A stretch of DNA of 5,412 bases from Oscillospiraceae bacterium (GTDB lineage: Bacteria > Bacillota > Clostridia > Oscillospirales > Oscillospiraceae). A model generated the notes under the pieces. The model ran no database searches and was not told where the DNA came from. It was given only the letters and a program-made list of their open reading frames with translations. Where the stretch lies: contig JAFTGG010000268.1 of the NCBI GenBank assembly GCA_017458025.1, positions 1 to 5,412 of the forward strand, read 5' to 3'. Position 1 is the stretch's first letter; each line of letters begins with the position of its first letter. Positions 5,354-5,412 of the stretch are shown in pieces. A program made the translations under genes and the position numbers.

Positions 5354-5397
5354 GCGCCGAAGGCGCGTATGCGTTCGCATGAGGCGTCGGCTGCGCC
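5354..5397. repeat. Run of three short GC-rich hairpins
   Basis: Three small inverted repeats follow each other: GCGCC-GAA-GGCGC (5354-5366), ATGCG-TT-CGCAT (5369-5380) and GGCG/CGCC (5383-5386 with 5394-5397). The arrangement is like a REP-type intergenic repeat or the start of a structured RNA cut by the window end. A 14-codon open frame (ATG 5338 to TGA 5382) preceded by AAAGG at 5324-5328 runs through it; there is too little of it to call a gene. Confidence 0.4.
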
Positions 5398-5412
5398 AGC
5401 ATCTATCGGGTA

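Noticed and set aside
5051..5402. Several short open frames across the MITE on both strands
   Set aside because: They read through the terminal inverted repeats, so both strands give similar RPCLKN-type peptides. No good start sites or domains were found.

Overview
This window looks like a chromosomal segment of a high-GC member of the Bacillota, most likely a gut-type clostridial lineage (Eubacteriales/Oscillospiraceae-like). The evidence is Gram-positive-style Shine-Dalgarno sites, consensus TTGACA-N17-TATAAT-type promoters, a DUF1836 regulator, a DUF2156-GNAT protein and strongly GC-biased codons. The assignment is inference; no rRNA or other marker gene is present.

Layout. Positions 1-190 hold a cluster of nested palindromes that could fold as a multi-branched RNA or be an interspersed repeat. 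A DUF1836 putative regulator (200-721, minus) and an SGNH/GDSL hydrolase (863-1528, plus) are divergent. The spacer between them holds a near-consensus promoter for the hydrolase, and a perfect 11-bp inverted repeat sits on its -10 box, so a repressor-operator arrangement is plausible. A good intrinsic terminator (1549-1590) ends the hydrolase unit.

A second near-consensus promoter (1601-1629) then starts a compact three-gene operon on the plus strand. It encodes a LysR-type regulator (1671-2552), a DUF2156 + RimJ/RimL-type GNAT fusion (2563-3963), and a six-helix membrane protein with a C-terminal papain/C39-like cysteine-peptidase-type domain (3970-5103). Spacings are 10 and 6 nt. The simplest reading is an autoregulated LysR controlling an acyl- or aminoacyl-transfer enzyme and a membrane enzyme. 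The substrates are unknown, and the third protein's architecture is the most unusual item here.

Downstream lies a 168-bp MITE-like element (5146-5313) with perfect 20-bp terminal inverted repeats ending in TA. A run of short GC-rich hairpins follows at the window end. No tRNA, rRNA, CRISPR array or recognisable riboswitch was seen.
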